NCBI GenBank assembly: GCA_010027395.1
Contig: RGVD01000052.1
Coordinates: forward strand, 1 to 12,787
Length of the DNA stretch: 12,787 nt
Direction: 5' to 3'
Origin: Bacteroidota bacterium
Lineage (GTDB): Bacteria; Bacteroidota; Bacteroidia; UKL13-3
A program made the translations under genes and the position numbers. Under the pieces are notes generated by a model. The model was not told the DNA's origin and did no database searches. It saw only the letters and a list, made by a program, of their open reading frames with translations. Of the stretch, positions 6,745 to 12,787 are shown piece by piece. The stretch's first letter is position 1. Each line of letters starts with the position of its first letter.

Positions 6745-7527
6745 TTATTTTTTGCTATAACCCTTCATGATTCCTCTTTCAGAAGAACGAATAAAGCTAA
6801 TGATATCATCTCTAACTTCAGATTGTGGCATGGTTTCTTCAACAATACTTACTCCTTTACTTACATTTTTGTTATGAATAAACACAATGCGGTATATATC
6901 TTGAATTTCGTTTATGGTTTCGTTTGAATAGCCTGCGCGATGCAAGCCTATTGAATTTAAGCCTTCATAACTTAAAGGATAGCGACCTGCTTTTACAAAA
7001 TGAGGAACGTCTTTAGTAACCATACTGCCACCTTCTATCATCACGTTTTTACCAATTTTTACAAACTGATGTATGGCCGAAAGTCCACCAATACGAGCAT
7101 AATTGTCAACGATTACATGGCCTGCTAATTGAACCCCATTGGCTATGATAACCCCATTGCCAATGATACAGTCATGAGCAAGATGCACATAGGCCATCAA
7201 TAAGCAGTTGCTGCCTACTTCGGTTTTAAATTTGTCTTTGGTGCCTCTGTTTAATGTAACACATTCGCGAATGGTGGTATTATCCCCCACAATCATAAAG
7301 GTTTCTTCCCCATCAAATTTTAGGTCTTGGGGTATTGCTGAGATGACTGCCCCTGGGTATATTTTGCAGTTTTTTCCAATGCGTGCTCCTGAATAAATAG
7401 TAACATTAGAACCAATCCAAGTGCCTTCGCCTATTTCTACGTTTTCGTATATGGTTGTAAATGGCTCAATGGTCACATTGTTGCCAATTTTCGCTTCTGG
7501 GTGTATGTATGATAAATTTGAAACCAT
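6745..7527 (-). CDS. lpxA: Acyl-[ACP]--UDP-N-acetylglucosamine O-acyltransferase LpxA
   Basis: LpxA transfers a 3-hydroxyacyl chain from ACP to the 3-OH of UDP-GlcNAc, the first step of lipid A synthesis, in the cytoplasm. The 260 residues agree with the family. Residues 1 to about 185 are hexapeptide repeats of the left-handed beta-helix (IGNNVTIEPF, IGEGTWIGSNVTI, IGNGVIIANGVQLAGH). The active-site segment YVHLAHDC (113-120) contains H118, which corresponds to E. coli catalytic H125, and H115. The C-terminal helical part carries the typical GLNSIGLHRAGYS (189-201). Its stop is 10 bases before the ABC ATPase start, and 97 bases separate it from lpxC-fabZ upstream, so a single transcript is likely although an internal promoter cannot be excluded. 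Confidence 0.97.
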   Translation of the reverse strand: MVSNLSYIHPEAKIGNNVTIEPFTTIYENVEIGEGTWIGSNVTIYSGARIGKNCKIYPGAVISAIPQDLKFDGEETFMIVGDNTTIRECVTLNRGTKDKFKTEVGSNCLLMAYVHLAHDCIIGNGVIIANGVQLAGHVIVDNYARIGGLSAIHQFVKIGKNVMIEGGSMVTKDVPHFVKAGRYPLSYEGLNSIGLHRAGYSNETINEIQDIYRIVFIHNKNVSKGVSIVEETMPQSEVRDDIISFIRSSERGIMKGYSKK

Positions 7528-7624
7528 TCTTTATTATTTGTATTGTTCTTAGTGTTGAATGAATCTGATAATGCTATTCGCTTAAAAACATATTTGATTA
7601 GAGGATTAAAAATAATTCAACTGA

Positions 7625-9013
7625 TTAACTCTTTTTGGCTACTTGGGCCATTAGCTCAGCTTCACACACCAATTTGTCGCCCACGAATGCAGAGCCTTTC
7701 ATGATACAAACGCCACGTCTGATTGGTGAAGTTAAATCCAATCTGAATACTAAAGTATCACCAGGAACCACTTTTTCTTTAAACTTAGCATTGTCAATTT
7801 TCATGAAATAGGTATTATAGTTTTCAGGGTCTTCTACCTGACTTAATACCAACACCCCTCCTGCTTGTGCCATAGCTTCAATAATTAAAACACCCGGCAT
7901 TACTGGATTATTAGGAAAATGTCCAGGGAAGAATGGCTCATTGAATGTAACATTTTTAACTGCTATCAAATGGTTTTTACCCATTTCAAGTACCTTGTCA
8001 ACCAATAAAAATGGACTGCGATGAGGTAACATTTTAGCCACATCTTGTATGTTGTATAAAGGTGTTTTGTTAGGATCGTATTTAGGAACATTAACTTGGC
8101 TACGTGTTTTTTTGATTAAAGCTTTTATTTTTTTACCAAAAGCTATATTGGCTGCATGTCCTGGTCTTGCTGCCATTATTTGTGCCTTGATTGGGGTTCC
8201 TATCAAGGCTAAATCACCAATTAAATCCAGCAGTTTGTGACGAGCAGGTTCGTTATGGAATCGTAATTCTACGTTGTTAAGAATTCCTTCTTTTTTTACT
8301 TCTACTTTAGGCTTGTTAAACATTTTTGCCAAATGATCAAGTTCTTCATCTTTTATAACCCTATCAACAATGACAATGGCATTGTTTAAATCTCCACCTC
8401 TGATAAGGTTGTTATTATAAAGCATTTCCAATTCATGCAAGAAACAGAATGTACGACATGAAGCAATCTCAGATTCAAACTCTTTTAAGCTCGTGATTGA
8501 GGCATGTTGACTACCCAACACAGGTGAATTGTAATCCACCATCACCGTTAAACGATAGTCGTCTAAAGGCATGGCAATCATTTCTACCTGACGCTCATCT
8601 TCGGTATAATATATATTTTGAGGAATAGAGAAATACTCACGTTCAGCAGTTAGTTCTTTAATTCCTGCATCTTTCAATGCATTAAAAAAGAAAATAGAAC
8701 TACCATCCATAATGGGTGTTTCATCCGCATTGATATGAATAAGGCAATTGTCTATTTCCAAAGCAGCAAGCGCAGCCATGGTATGCTCAACTGTTGCCAC
8801 CTTACCACCATGTTGCTCAAGTGTTGTACCTCTTGAAAGGTCAGTAACATTGTCAACATCTGCATCAATAATAGGTTTTCCGGGCAGGTCTACTCGTTGA
8901 AATTTAATTCCGTGGTTGTCAGCAGCAGGATTAAATATCATTGTTACTTGCTGTCCCGTATGTAATCCAACACCATTAACTTCTACTGATTTTTTTATAG
9001 TTGTTTGTTTCAT
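7625..9013 (-). CDS. lpxC-fabZ: LpxC-FabZ fusion: UDP-3-O-acyl-GlcNAc deacetylase and 3-hydroxyacyl-ACP dehydratase
   Basis: The 462-residue protein joins two enzymes. Residues 1 to about 305 are LpxC, the zinc deacetylase that commits UDP-acyl-GlcNAc to lipid A. Expected zinc ligands are H77 (VEHTMAAL), H259 and D263 (RHKLLDLIGDL), with general base E76 and H286 in PGHAAN. Residues from about 318 to 462 are FabZ, the hot-dog dehydratase of fatty acid synthesis, with catalytic H365 in FFPGHFP and E379 in LIIEAMAQAGG. A lysine-rich linker (about 294-317) joins them. Both halves look catalytically complete. The fusion is characteristic of Bacteroidota and some relatives, and puts the two enzymes that compete for 3-hydroxyacyl flux in one polypeptide. 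It lies between lpxD (80-base gap) and lpxA. The ATG at 9013 gives the canonical QTTIKKSVEVNGVGLHTG start. Confidence 0.97.
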   Translation of the reverse strand: MKQTTIKKSVEVNGVGLHTGQQVTMIFNPAADNHGIKFQRVDLPGKPIIDADVDNVTDLSRGTTLEQHGGKVATVEHTMAALAALEIDNCLIHINADETPIMDGSSIFFFNALKDAGIKELTAEREYFSIPQNIYYTEDERQVEMIAMPLDDYRLTVMVDYNSPVLGSQHASITSLKEFESEIASCRTFCFLHELEMLYNNNLIRGGDLNNAIVIVDRVIKDEELDHLAKMFNKPKVEVKKEGILNNVELRFHNEPARHKLLDLIGDLALIGTPIKAQIMAARPGHAANIAFGKKIKALIKKTRSQVNVPKYDPNKTPLYNIQDVAKMLPHRSPFLLVDKVLEMGKNHLIAVKNVTFNEPFFPGHFPNNPVMPGVLIIEAMAQAGGVLVLSQVEDPENYNTYFMKIDNAKFKEKVVPGDTLVFRLDLTSPIRRGVCIMKGSAFVGDKLVCEAELMAQVAKKS

Positions 9014-9024
9014 TCTATTCTTTG

Positions 9025-9040
9025 ATTTGAGAACTCAAAT
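9025..9040. promoter_or_regulatory. Dyad symmetry just upstream of the lpxC-fabZ start
   Basis: ATTTGAG (9025-9031) and CTCAAAT (9034-9040) are a perfect 7-bp inverted repeat separated by two bases, ending 11 bases before the lpxC-fabZ ATG on the minus strand. It could be an operator or a short mRNA hairpin near the start codon. Several such dyads are expected by chance in AT-rich DNA of this length, so only its position makes it notable. Confidence 0.25.
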
Positions 9041-9053
9041 TTTTTTAAACTTC

Positions 9054-9113
9054 AATTCCTAATTCTTAATTGTTAATTCCTAATTGATAATTCTTAATTC
9101 TTAATTCCCAATT
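9054..9113. repeat. Degenerate tandem heptanucleotide repeat (AATTNNN, eight units)
   Basis: Eight consecutive 7-base units start with AATT in perfect register: AATTCCT, AATTCTT, AATTGTT, AATTCCT, AATTGAT, AATTCTT, AATTCTT, AATTCCC, followed by another AATT. The run fills most of the lpxD/lpxC gap and continues into lpxD, where it encodes the last residues (about LGIKN) and the stop codon. It resembles the short tandemly repeated heptamers known from cyanobacterial intergenic DNA. Confidence 0.85.
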
Positions 9114-10134
9114 TAGCCATCTTCTTTTCCAACTCTTGCAAGCGTTTCATCATATCAGGTAATTTACGATAAATGACAGTTGATTTTAATGAGTCGCCAT
9201 AGTCGAAGGCTGGTGTTCCAAACCATTTTTGGTTTTCAACTTTGATTGTCGAATTAATACCGCTTTGACCTCCAATGACCGTGCCATCGGCAATGTTTAT
9301 GTGTCCAACAATACCCACTTGGCCGGCAATGATGCAATACTTGCCGATTTTGGTACTTCCTGCTACACCAGTCTGAGAGGCAATAACTGTATGCTCTCCG
9401 ATTTCAACATTGTGTGCGATTTGAACTAAGTTATCCAATTTAACACCTTTGCGAATAATGGTGCTACCCATAGTAGCTCTATCAATGCTACAATTAGCGC
9501 CAAACTCCACATCATTTTCTACAATCACATTGCCCGTTTGAGGTATTTTTTTATATGACTTATCTGCTTGAGGGGCAAAGCCAAAACCATCACTACCTAT
9601 AACGGTACCTGCATGAATGATACAATTGTCTCCAATTACACAATCATTATAAATTTTTACACCTGCAAATAATATGCAATTGTTTCCAACTTTTGCATTA
9701 TCGCCAATAAAAACTTGAGGATAAATTTTCGTGTTGTTTCCTATACTTGCTCCATCAGCTATATAGGCTGTTGAAGCCACATATGCGTTTGTTCCTATAG
9801 TGCTTTTCTCTGAAATAAATGAGCCAGATTCAATACCGCTTTTATGGGTTGCTGCAGCAGCAAATTGTTCTAATAAAAAAGTAAAAGCCGAGTAGGCATC
9901 ATCCACTTTGATAAGCGTTGTTGTAAGTTGCTGACTTGGTTCAAATGTTTTATTGACCAAAACTGCCGTTGAGCCTGTTGTATAAATATAACTTTCGTAT
10001 TTGGGATTGGCTAAGAAGGAAAGTGCTTCTGGTTTACCTTCTTCTATTTTGGCCACTGTACTTAAAATGGCATCTGGATTTCCAACAACTTCTCCGTTAA
10101 GAAGCACGCTTAAATCTCTTACTGTAATTTGCAT
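9094..10134 (-). CDS. lpxD: UDP-3-O-(3-hydroxyacyl)glucosamine N-acyltransferase LpxD
   Basis: LpxD adds the N-linked 3-hydroxyacyl chain, the third step of lipid A synthesis. The 346 residues match the family. Residues 1 to about 100 form the uridine-binding domain (ALSFLANPKYESYIY at 37-51). Residues from about 105 to 310 are hexapeptide repeats of the left-handed beta-helix. The catalytic histidine is H241 in VQIAHNVEIG, and SDGFGFAP (181-188) is the conserved loop. The C-terminus is a short amphipathic helix or coiled coil (DMMKRLQELEKKMAKLG, 327-343). The final residues and stop lie inside a heptamer repeat, so the C-terminal end may vary between strains. It is the first gene of the lpxD, lpxC-fabZ, lpxA, ABC ATPase unit. 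Confidence 0.97.
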   Translation of the reverse strand: MQITVRDLSVLLNGEVVGNPDAILSTVAKIEEGKPEALSFLANPKYESYIYTTGSTAVLVNKTFEPSQQLTTTLIKVDDAYSAFTFLLEQFAAAATHKSGIESGSFISEKSTIGTNAYVASTAYIADGASIGNNTKIYPQVFIGDNAKVGNNCILFAGVKIYNDCVIGDNCIIHAGTVIGSDGFGFAPQADKSYKKIPQTGNVIVENDVEFGANCSIDRATMGSTIIRKGVKLDNLVQIAHNVEIGEHTVIASQTGVAGSTKIGKYCIIAGQVGIVGHINIADGTVIGGQSGINSTIKVENQKWFGTPAFDYGDSLKSTVIYRKLPDMMKRLQELEKKMAKLGIKN

Positions 10135-10441
10135 CTTTTTATATTATTAATGAGCCTTATCTCCTTTCTGAGGGAGCATATTTGGTTTTATACAAATCTT
10201 ATACTTTGCTATTAGCGCAAAGCGGGCTGTTACAAATTTCGCCTATACCTCTCACCGTGAATGGATAAGCATTTTATTATGGGCTGCAAAATATGTGTTT
10301 TAGTCGAAAGAAAAAAATGGGGGTGTGTGTAAGTTAATTGTAAATAAACTTTATTGAATTGGAGACGTATATCAAAACGGATGTTGATTCATTTTTAAAT
10401 AGAAGATTGAATTAATAAAATATATCAACAAAAATTGAAAT
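10135..10441. other. Intergenic region upstream of lpxD with no gene seen
   Basis: This stretch holds no convincing coding region. On the minus strand it should carry the promoter of the lpx operon; a near-consensus candidate is listed separately. A simple-sequence patch (A7, then TGGGGG, then alternating GT) lies at about 10311-10330. A 23-codon plus-strand frame at 10261 has no supporting features. Confidence 0.6.
10193..10221 (-). promoter_or_regulatory. Candidate promoter of the lpxD operon
   Basis: On the minus strand, TTTG (10218-10221) is followed after 16 bases by TAAGATTTG (10193-10201). This is the TAnnTTTG box with one extra base and a slightly short spacer. A start near 10187 would give a leader of about 50 bases. 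The match is imperfect, so confidence is low. Confidence 0.3.
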
Positions 10442-10480
10442 AAAAAAAGCCCTCATTGCTTATCAACGAGGGCTTTTTTA
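10442..10480 (-). terminator. Rho-independent terminator of the cytochrome/DUF5777/YceI unit
   Basis: GCCCTC (10449-10454) pairs with GAGGGC (10468-10473) around a 13-base loop, flanked by A7 on the left and T6 on the right. Read on the minus strand it is a GC stem followed by a U-tract, 15 bases after the YceI gene stop. The symmetric flanks would also let it work in the other direction, but no plus-strand gene lies upstream. Confidence 0.88.
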
Positions 10481-10494
10481 ATGGTTAATTTTTC

Positions 10495-11037
10495 TTACTT
10501 CTTTGGTAACAAAGTAATATCTACACTCACATCAAGTGTTTCTGCAATTTTAGATACAACCAATTTCGGTATTTCAATTTTATGATCAGCATTTTTTACA
10601 GGGAAGCCAGAAACCAATCTTATTTCTTCATTTTTAACAGTGATGTTTCCGGGTATGGTTCTTTCCACCTCAACGCCATGAATATTTAATTTACCTGTTA
10701 CTGTAACTTTATATTCACCATCTTTTGATAAATCTACTGCTTCGTTTATTTTACCTTTAAATGTACTAGTAGGATATTTATCACTTTGCATATACTTTTC
10801 GTTAAAGTGCTCCTCCATTAATTTATTAGGGAAACTAAATGTTGTGTTTGTGATGATAATAGCCATTTCATTCTTTGCTATATTCATAACGCCTAAAACA
10901 CTGCGACTGGTTCCATCAATATCTTCAATAGGTGTTTTGGAGAAGAAGCCCACTTTGCCTGTTTGGGTTGAAAACAATTGCGCTTGTGCAAACATACCGA
11001 TTGCCAAGGCTAAAACTAAAGTGATTGACTTTTTCAT
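10495..11037 (-). CDS. Secreted YceI-family protein (lipocalin-like fold)
   Basis: The 180-residue protein has a clear signal peptide (1-20, ending A-Q-A-Q). The mature part shows the YceI pattern: GKVGFFSKTPIEDIDGTS near the start, FSFPNKLMEEHFNEKYM, then SDKYPTSTFKGKI, a TGKLNIHGVEVERTIP strand pair, and a closing run of beta-strands. YceI proteins are periplasmic or secreted beta-barrels; the Thermus homologue binds a polyisoprenoid, and E. coli YceI is base-induced. The ligand here is not known. It is the last gene of a three-gene minus-strand unit, 18 bases after the DUF5777 gene and directly before a strong terminator. Presence beside a cytochrome lipoprotein suggests a link with periplasmic redox or quinone/isoprenoid handling, which is inference. 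Confidence 0.92.
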   Translation of the reverse strand: MKKSITLVLALAIGMFAQAQLFSTQTGKVGFFSKTPIEDIDGTSRSVLGVMNIAKNEMAIIITNTTFSFPNKLMEEHFNEKYMQSDKYPTSTFKGKINEAVDLSKDGEYKVTVTGKLNIHGVEVERTIPGNITVKNEEIRLVSGFPVKNADHKIEIPKLVVSKIAETLDVSVDITLLPKK

Positions 11038-11055
11038 TTTTCTATTATTTAAGTA

Positions 11056-11964
11056 TTACCATTTTTTCTCTTTTGAACTGTTCATTGAAAAGGTGCGCGA
11101 TAGGTTAAACCCTAATCTTATGCCCATATCACTCCAAGTCGTGGTAGTTTGCCCAATGGCAGCTTGCTCATACATGCCTGTTGCATTACAAAACATCATT
11201 TGGAAAACGTGTCCACCAGTTTCTATATCAAATCCTAAGCCAAGATAATCATAAGTCCTTTGAGTCTTTGCAACATCCAAAAAATCATCCCTTCCATTTA
11301 GTCTTGGGTAATACTCAATATTGAAACGGGTACTTCTTGTTATTTTTATAGATGCTCCCACACCTACTGAAAATATGGTATTGGCATCATTATTATAAGT
11401 TACCAAATTTTTATGAACCATACTAGGTGCCAATAAAACCGAGAATGCATCATTGAATTTCTTAGTGAACAATATTTGGTTGCAATAAGTTAATCTAGAG
11501 GTGAAGTAATTATCTATATTTTTATCTGAAAATTCACTTGTGTTTAAGGCCATATTGCCATAATAAGTAATCCCAACAGGCGAGCCACCTGAAGCTTGTT
11601 TAATGATTTTCCATTTCACATTCCCATCATATACTTTGCTTGGGCTGCTTCTTCCAATACCAATTTGTATATTATCTGTTAGCCCATAATCAAATGCCAA
11701 ACGCATGTAGGCTTGATCCATACCCCATAATTCGTAAGCTCCTTTATTTACTTCACCAAAACGATGAAGAATGACAAAATTCAGGTGCTTCCTTGCTACC
11801 GTTTCATTGCTTTGCATGGTAATTAATCGAGTGGCTTTGAACGTAGCAAAAACAGGAATAGGTTTTTTAGGCTGTTCGCTGTTAAGCATATTTAGCAGGT
11901 CATCTTGCGCACTTGCCATTAATGAAATGAATAAAAAGCTCAGGGTATATAGTATTTTTTTCAT
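11056..11964 (-). CDS. DUF5777 family outer-membrane beta-barrel protein
   Basis: The 302-residue protein begins with a signal peptide (1-20, ending S-A-Q). The mature protein contains FATFKATRLITMQSNET and LNFVILHRFGEVNKGAYELWGMDQ, which I recognise as typical of the DUF5777 family of Bacteroidota. Alternating hydrophobic and polar residues, many aromatic girdle residues and repeated short strands (AYMRLAFDYGLTDNIQIGIGRS, IKITRSTRFNIEYYPRL, YDYLGLGFDIETGGHVFQMMF) indicate an outer-membrane beta-barrel. The last strand MGIRLGFNLSRTFSM is followed by a short hydrophilic tail. The function of the family is unknown; members often sit beside cytochrome or YceI genes as far as I recall. The gene starts 10 bases after the cytochrome gene stop, so translation is probably coupled. 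Confidence 0.85.
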   Translation of the reverse strand: MKKILYTLSFLFISLMASAQDDLLNMLNSEQPKKPIPVFATFKATRLITMQSNETVARKHLNFVILHRFGEVNKGAYELWGMDQAYMRLAFDYGLTDNIQIGIGRSSPSKVYDGNVKWKIIKQASGGSPVGITYYGNMALNTSEFSDKNIDNYFTSRLTYCNQILFTKKFNDAFSVLLAPSMVHKNLVTYNNDANTIFSVGVGASIKITRSTRFNIEYYPRLNGRDDFLDVAKTQRTYDYLGLGFDIETGGHVFQMMFCNATGMYEQAAIGQTTTTWSDMGIRLGFNLSRTFSMNSSKEKKW

Positions 11965-11974
11965 TTGTTAGTTC

Positions 11975-12325
11975 TTAATTGTTTTTTGCTCCTTGTGCCA
12001 ACCACCTCTGTAAAATACTAATTTCTGATGAACCTAAGCCAGAAGAAGGCATATCTTTTTTGTCTATTGCTCTTACTTTAACTAGGTCTTTTTTTGCAAA
12101 AACTTCATTGTAGTTTGTGAGCTTCAAATTACCCGCTGCACTAGCATCGTGGCATCCGCTAGTAGCACATTTACTGTCAATTAAAGGTTTTACAAGCGCA
12201 GCATAGCTCACAGAACTTGTATCAACCAAAAACTTGTTGGGATACAATGTTTCTTCTTTATCATAATAGCAGGCATTAAAGTTTAGTCCTAGTATGGTAA
12301 TAACTAATATTTTTATTTTGTTCAT
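11975..12325 (-). CDS. c-type cytochrome-like lipoprotein with a CX4CH motif
   Basis: The 116-residue protein has an N-terminal hydrophobic signal and a lipidation site L-N-F-N-A-C at Cys19, so it is probably anchored in the periplasmic or outer membrane. C53-A-T-S-G-C58-H59 is a CX4CH motif, spaced two residues wider than the usual CXXCH haem site. Downstream, D-M-P (Met92) stands where a Met axial ligand would be, and EISILQRWLAQGAKNN resembles the C-terminal helix of cytochrome c domains. Similar single-domain proteins with 'CATSGCHD'-type motifs are common in Bacteroidota and annotated as cytochrome c-like. Covalent haem attachment is not proven. It is the first gene of the unit with DUF5777 and YceI. 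Confidence 0.82.
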   Translation of the reverse strand: MNKIKILVITILGLNFNACYYDKEETLYPNKFLVDTSSVSYAALVKPLIDSKCATSGCHDASAAGNLKLTNYNEVFAKKDLVKVRAIDKKDMPSSGLGSSEISILQRWLAQGAKNN

Positions 12326-12409
12326 ATTCTTTAATTACACTTCAACTTTTATTGAAAACAATATTGGTTATTATTTTATGAATTGGTATGAAATTTTGAT
12401 TAATTGAGA

Positions 12410-12787
12410 TTAAAATTCACTTGCTTTCATAAATGTTAAAAATTCTACATTCCCTGAGTCGCGAATACCTTCTTTGTTTCCTTCCCACCATTTTTGGCCT
12501 TGGTATATAAAAGCGATATTGTCTCCAATTTCAAATAAACTCTTCATGTCGTGGGTGTTAATTATAGTCGTGATATCATACTCTTCAGTTATTTCTTTAA
12601 TCAAATAGTCTATAACCCTTGATGTCAAAGGATCTAGTCCTGAATTTGGTTCGTCACAAAATAAATATTTGGGCTGAAGTGCAATGGCCCTGGCTATTCC
12701 TACTCGTTTCTTTTGTCCACCACTAATTTTAGAAGGGAACAGCTTATTTGAGTTAGACAAATTAACACGACTTAAACAAAAGTTAAC
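12410..12787 (-). CDS. MlaF-like ABC transporter ATP-binding protein, 3' part (N-terminus beyond the window)
   Basis: Only the last 125 codons are present; the frame is open to the window edge, and Walker A lies outside. The visible part has the signature FPSKISGGQKKRVGIARAIA, Walker B YLFCDEPNSGLDP and the H-loop NTHDM, followed by the segment GDNIAFIYQGQKWWEGNKE near the C-terminus. This matches ATPases of the MlaF type, which with MlaE and MlaD move phospholipids between inner and outer membranes to keep outer-membrane lipid asymmetry. Partner genes, if present, would be upstream, outside the window. A shorter frame starting at a TTG at 12760 is not the true start, because the conserved sequence runs on upstream. 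Ends 84 bases before the cytochrome gene, probably a separate transcript. Confidence 0.88.
   Translation of the reverse strand, partial: VNFCLSRVNLSNSNKLFPSKISGGQKKRVGIARAIALQPKYLFCDEPNSGLDPLTSRVIDYLIKEITEEYDITTIINTHDMKSLFEIGDNIAFIYQGQKWWEGNKEGIRDSGNVEFLTFMKASEF

Noticed and set aside
10261..10332. Plus-strand 23-codon frame with three cysteines in the lpxD upstream region
   Set aside because: Very short, ends in a simple-sequence patch, and no promoter-like box stands close before it. Chance is the simplest explanation.
12758..12760. TTG as the start codon of the ABC ATPase at the right edge
   Set aside because: The frame remains open to the end of the window and family sequence clearly extends upstream, so the gene is truncated by the window and does not start here.
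1..12787. CRISPR array, insertion sequence, prophage, toxin-antitoxin or defence genes
   Set aside because: I looked for spaced direct repeats, transposase-like proteins with terminal inverted repeats, and compact two-gene modules, and saw none. Composition also appears uniform across the genes.

Overview
The window is AT-rich chromosomal DNA from a member of the Bacteroidota. The strongest taxonomic marker is a single gene fusing LpxC to FabZ, set in the order lpxD, lpxC-fabZ, lpxA, ABC ATPase. Other markers are the DUF3109 and DUF5777 family proteins, signal peptides ending in 'AQ', missing Shine-Dalgarno sequences, and promoter elements of the Bacteroidota type (TAnnTTTG at -7). I cannot name the order or genus from sequence alone.

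Left part (1-2844): a terminator from a gene outside the window, a 46-residue putative small lipoprotein, and rlmN on the minus strand. rlmN is divergent from a DUF3109 cysteine-rich protein; the two share a 59-base gap that holds two opposed TAnnTTTG boxes. An unrecognised exported protein with two membrane segments follows. Positions 1959-2223 hold no gene that I can see.

Middle, plus strand (2935-6091): lepA (elongation factor 4), a frameshifted DUF1569 gene and folD, closely spaced and probably cotranscribed. FolD carries valine at a normally invariant folate-site aspartate.

Middle, minus strand (10134 down to 6114): lpxD, lpxC-fabZ, lpxA and a small soluble ABC ATPase. LpxA and LpxC perform the first two steps of lipid A synthesis, LpxD the third, and FabZ makes the acyl chains that LpxA and LpxD use. 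The lpxD/lpxC gap contains a run of AATTNNN heptamers that also supplies the last codons and stop of lpxD. folD and the ABC gene converge on a 10-bp inverted repeat.

Right part, minus strand (12787 down to 10495): the 3' end of an MlaF-like ABC ATPase, then a separate three-gene unit. That unit encodes a c-type cytochrome-like lipoprotein with a CX4CH motif, a DUF5777 outer-membrane beta-barrel protein and a secreted YceI-family protein, and it ends in a strong terminator at 10442-10480.

Most of the window is housekeeping and envelope biogenesis. I found no CRISPR array, insertion sequence, tRNA, rRNA or defence system, and no clear evidence of a wholly new system. The items most worth checking are the FolD substitution, the broken DUF1569 gene, the heptamer repeat, the atypical ABC ATPase, and the cytochrome/DUF5777/YceI unit.
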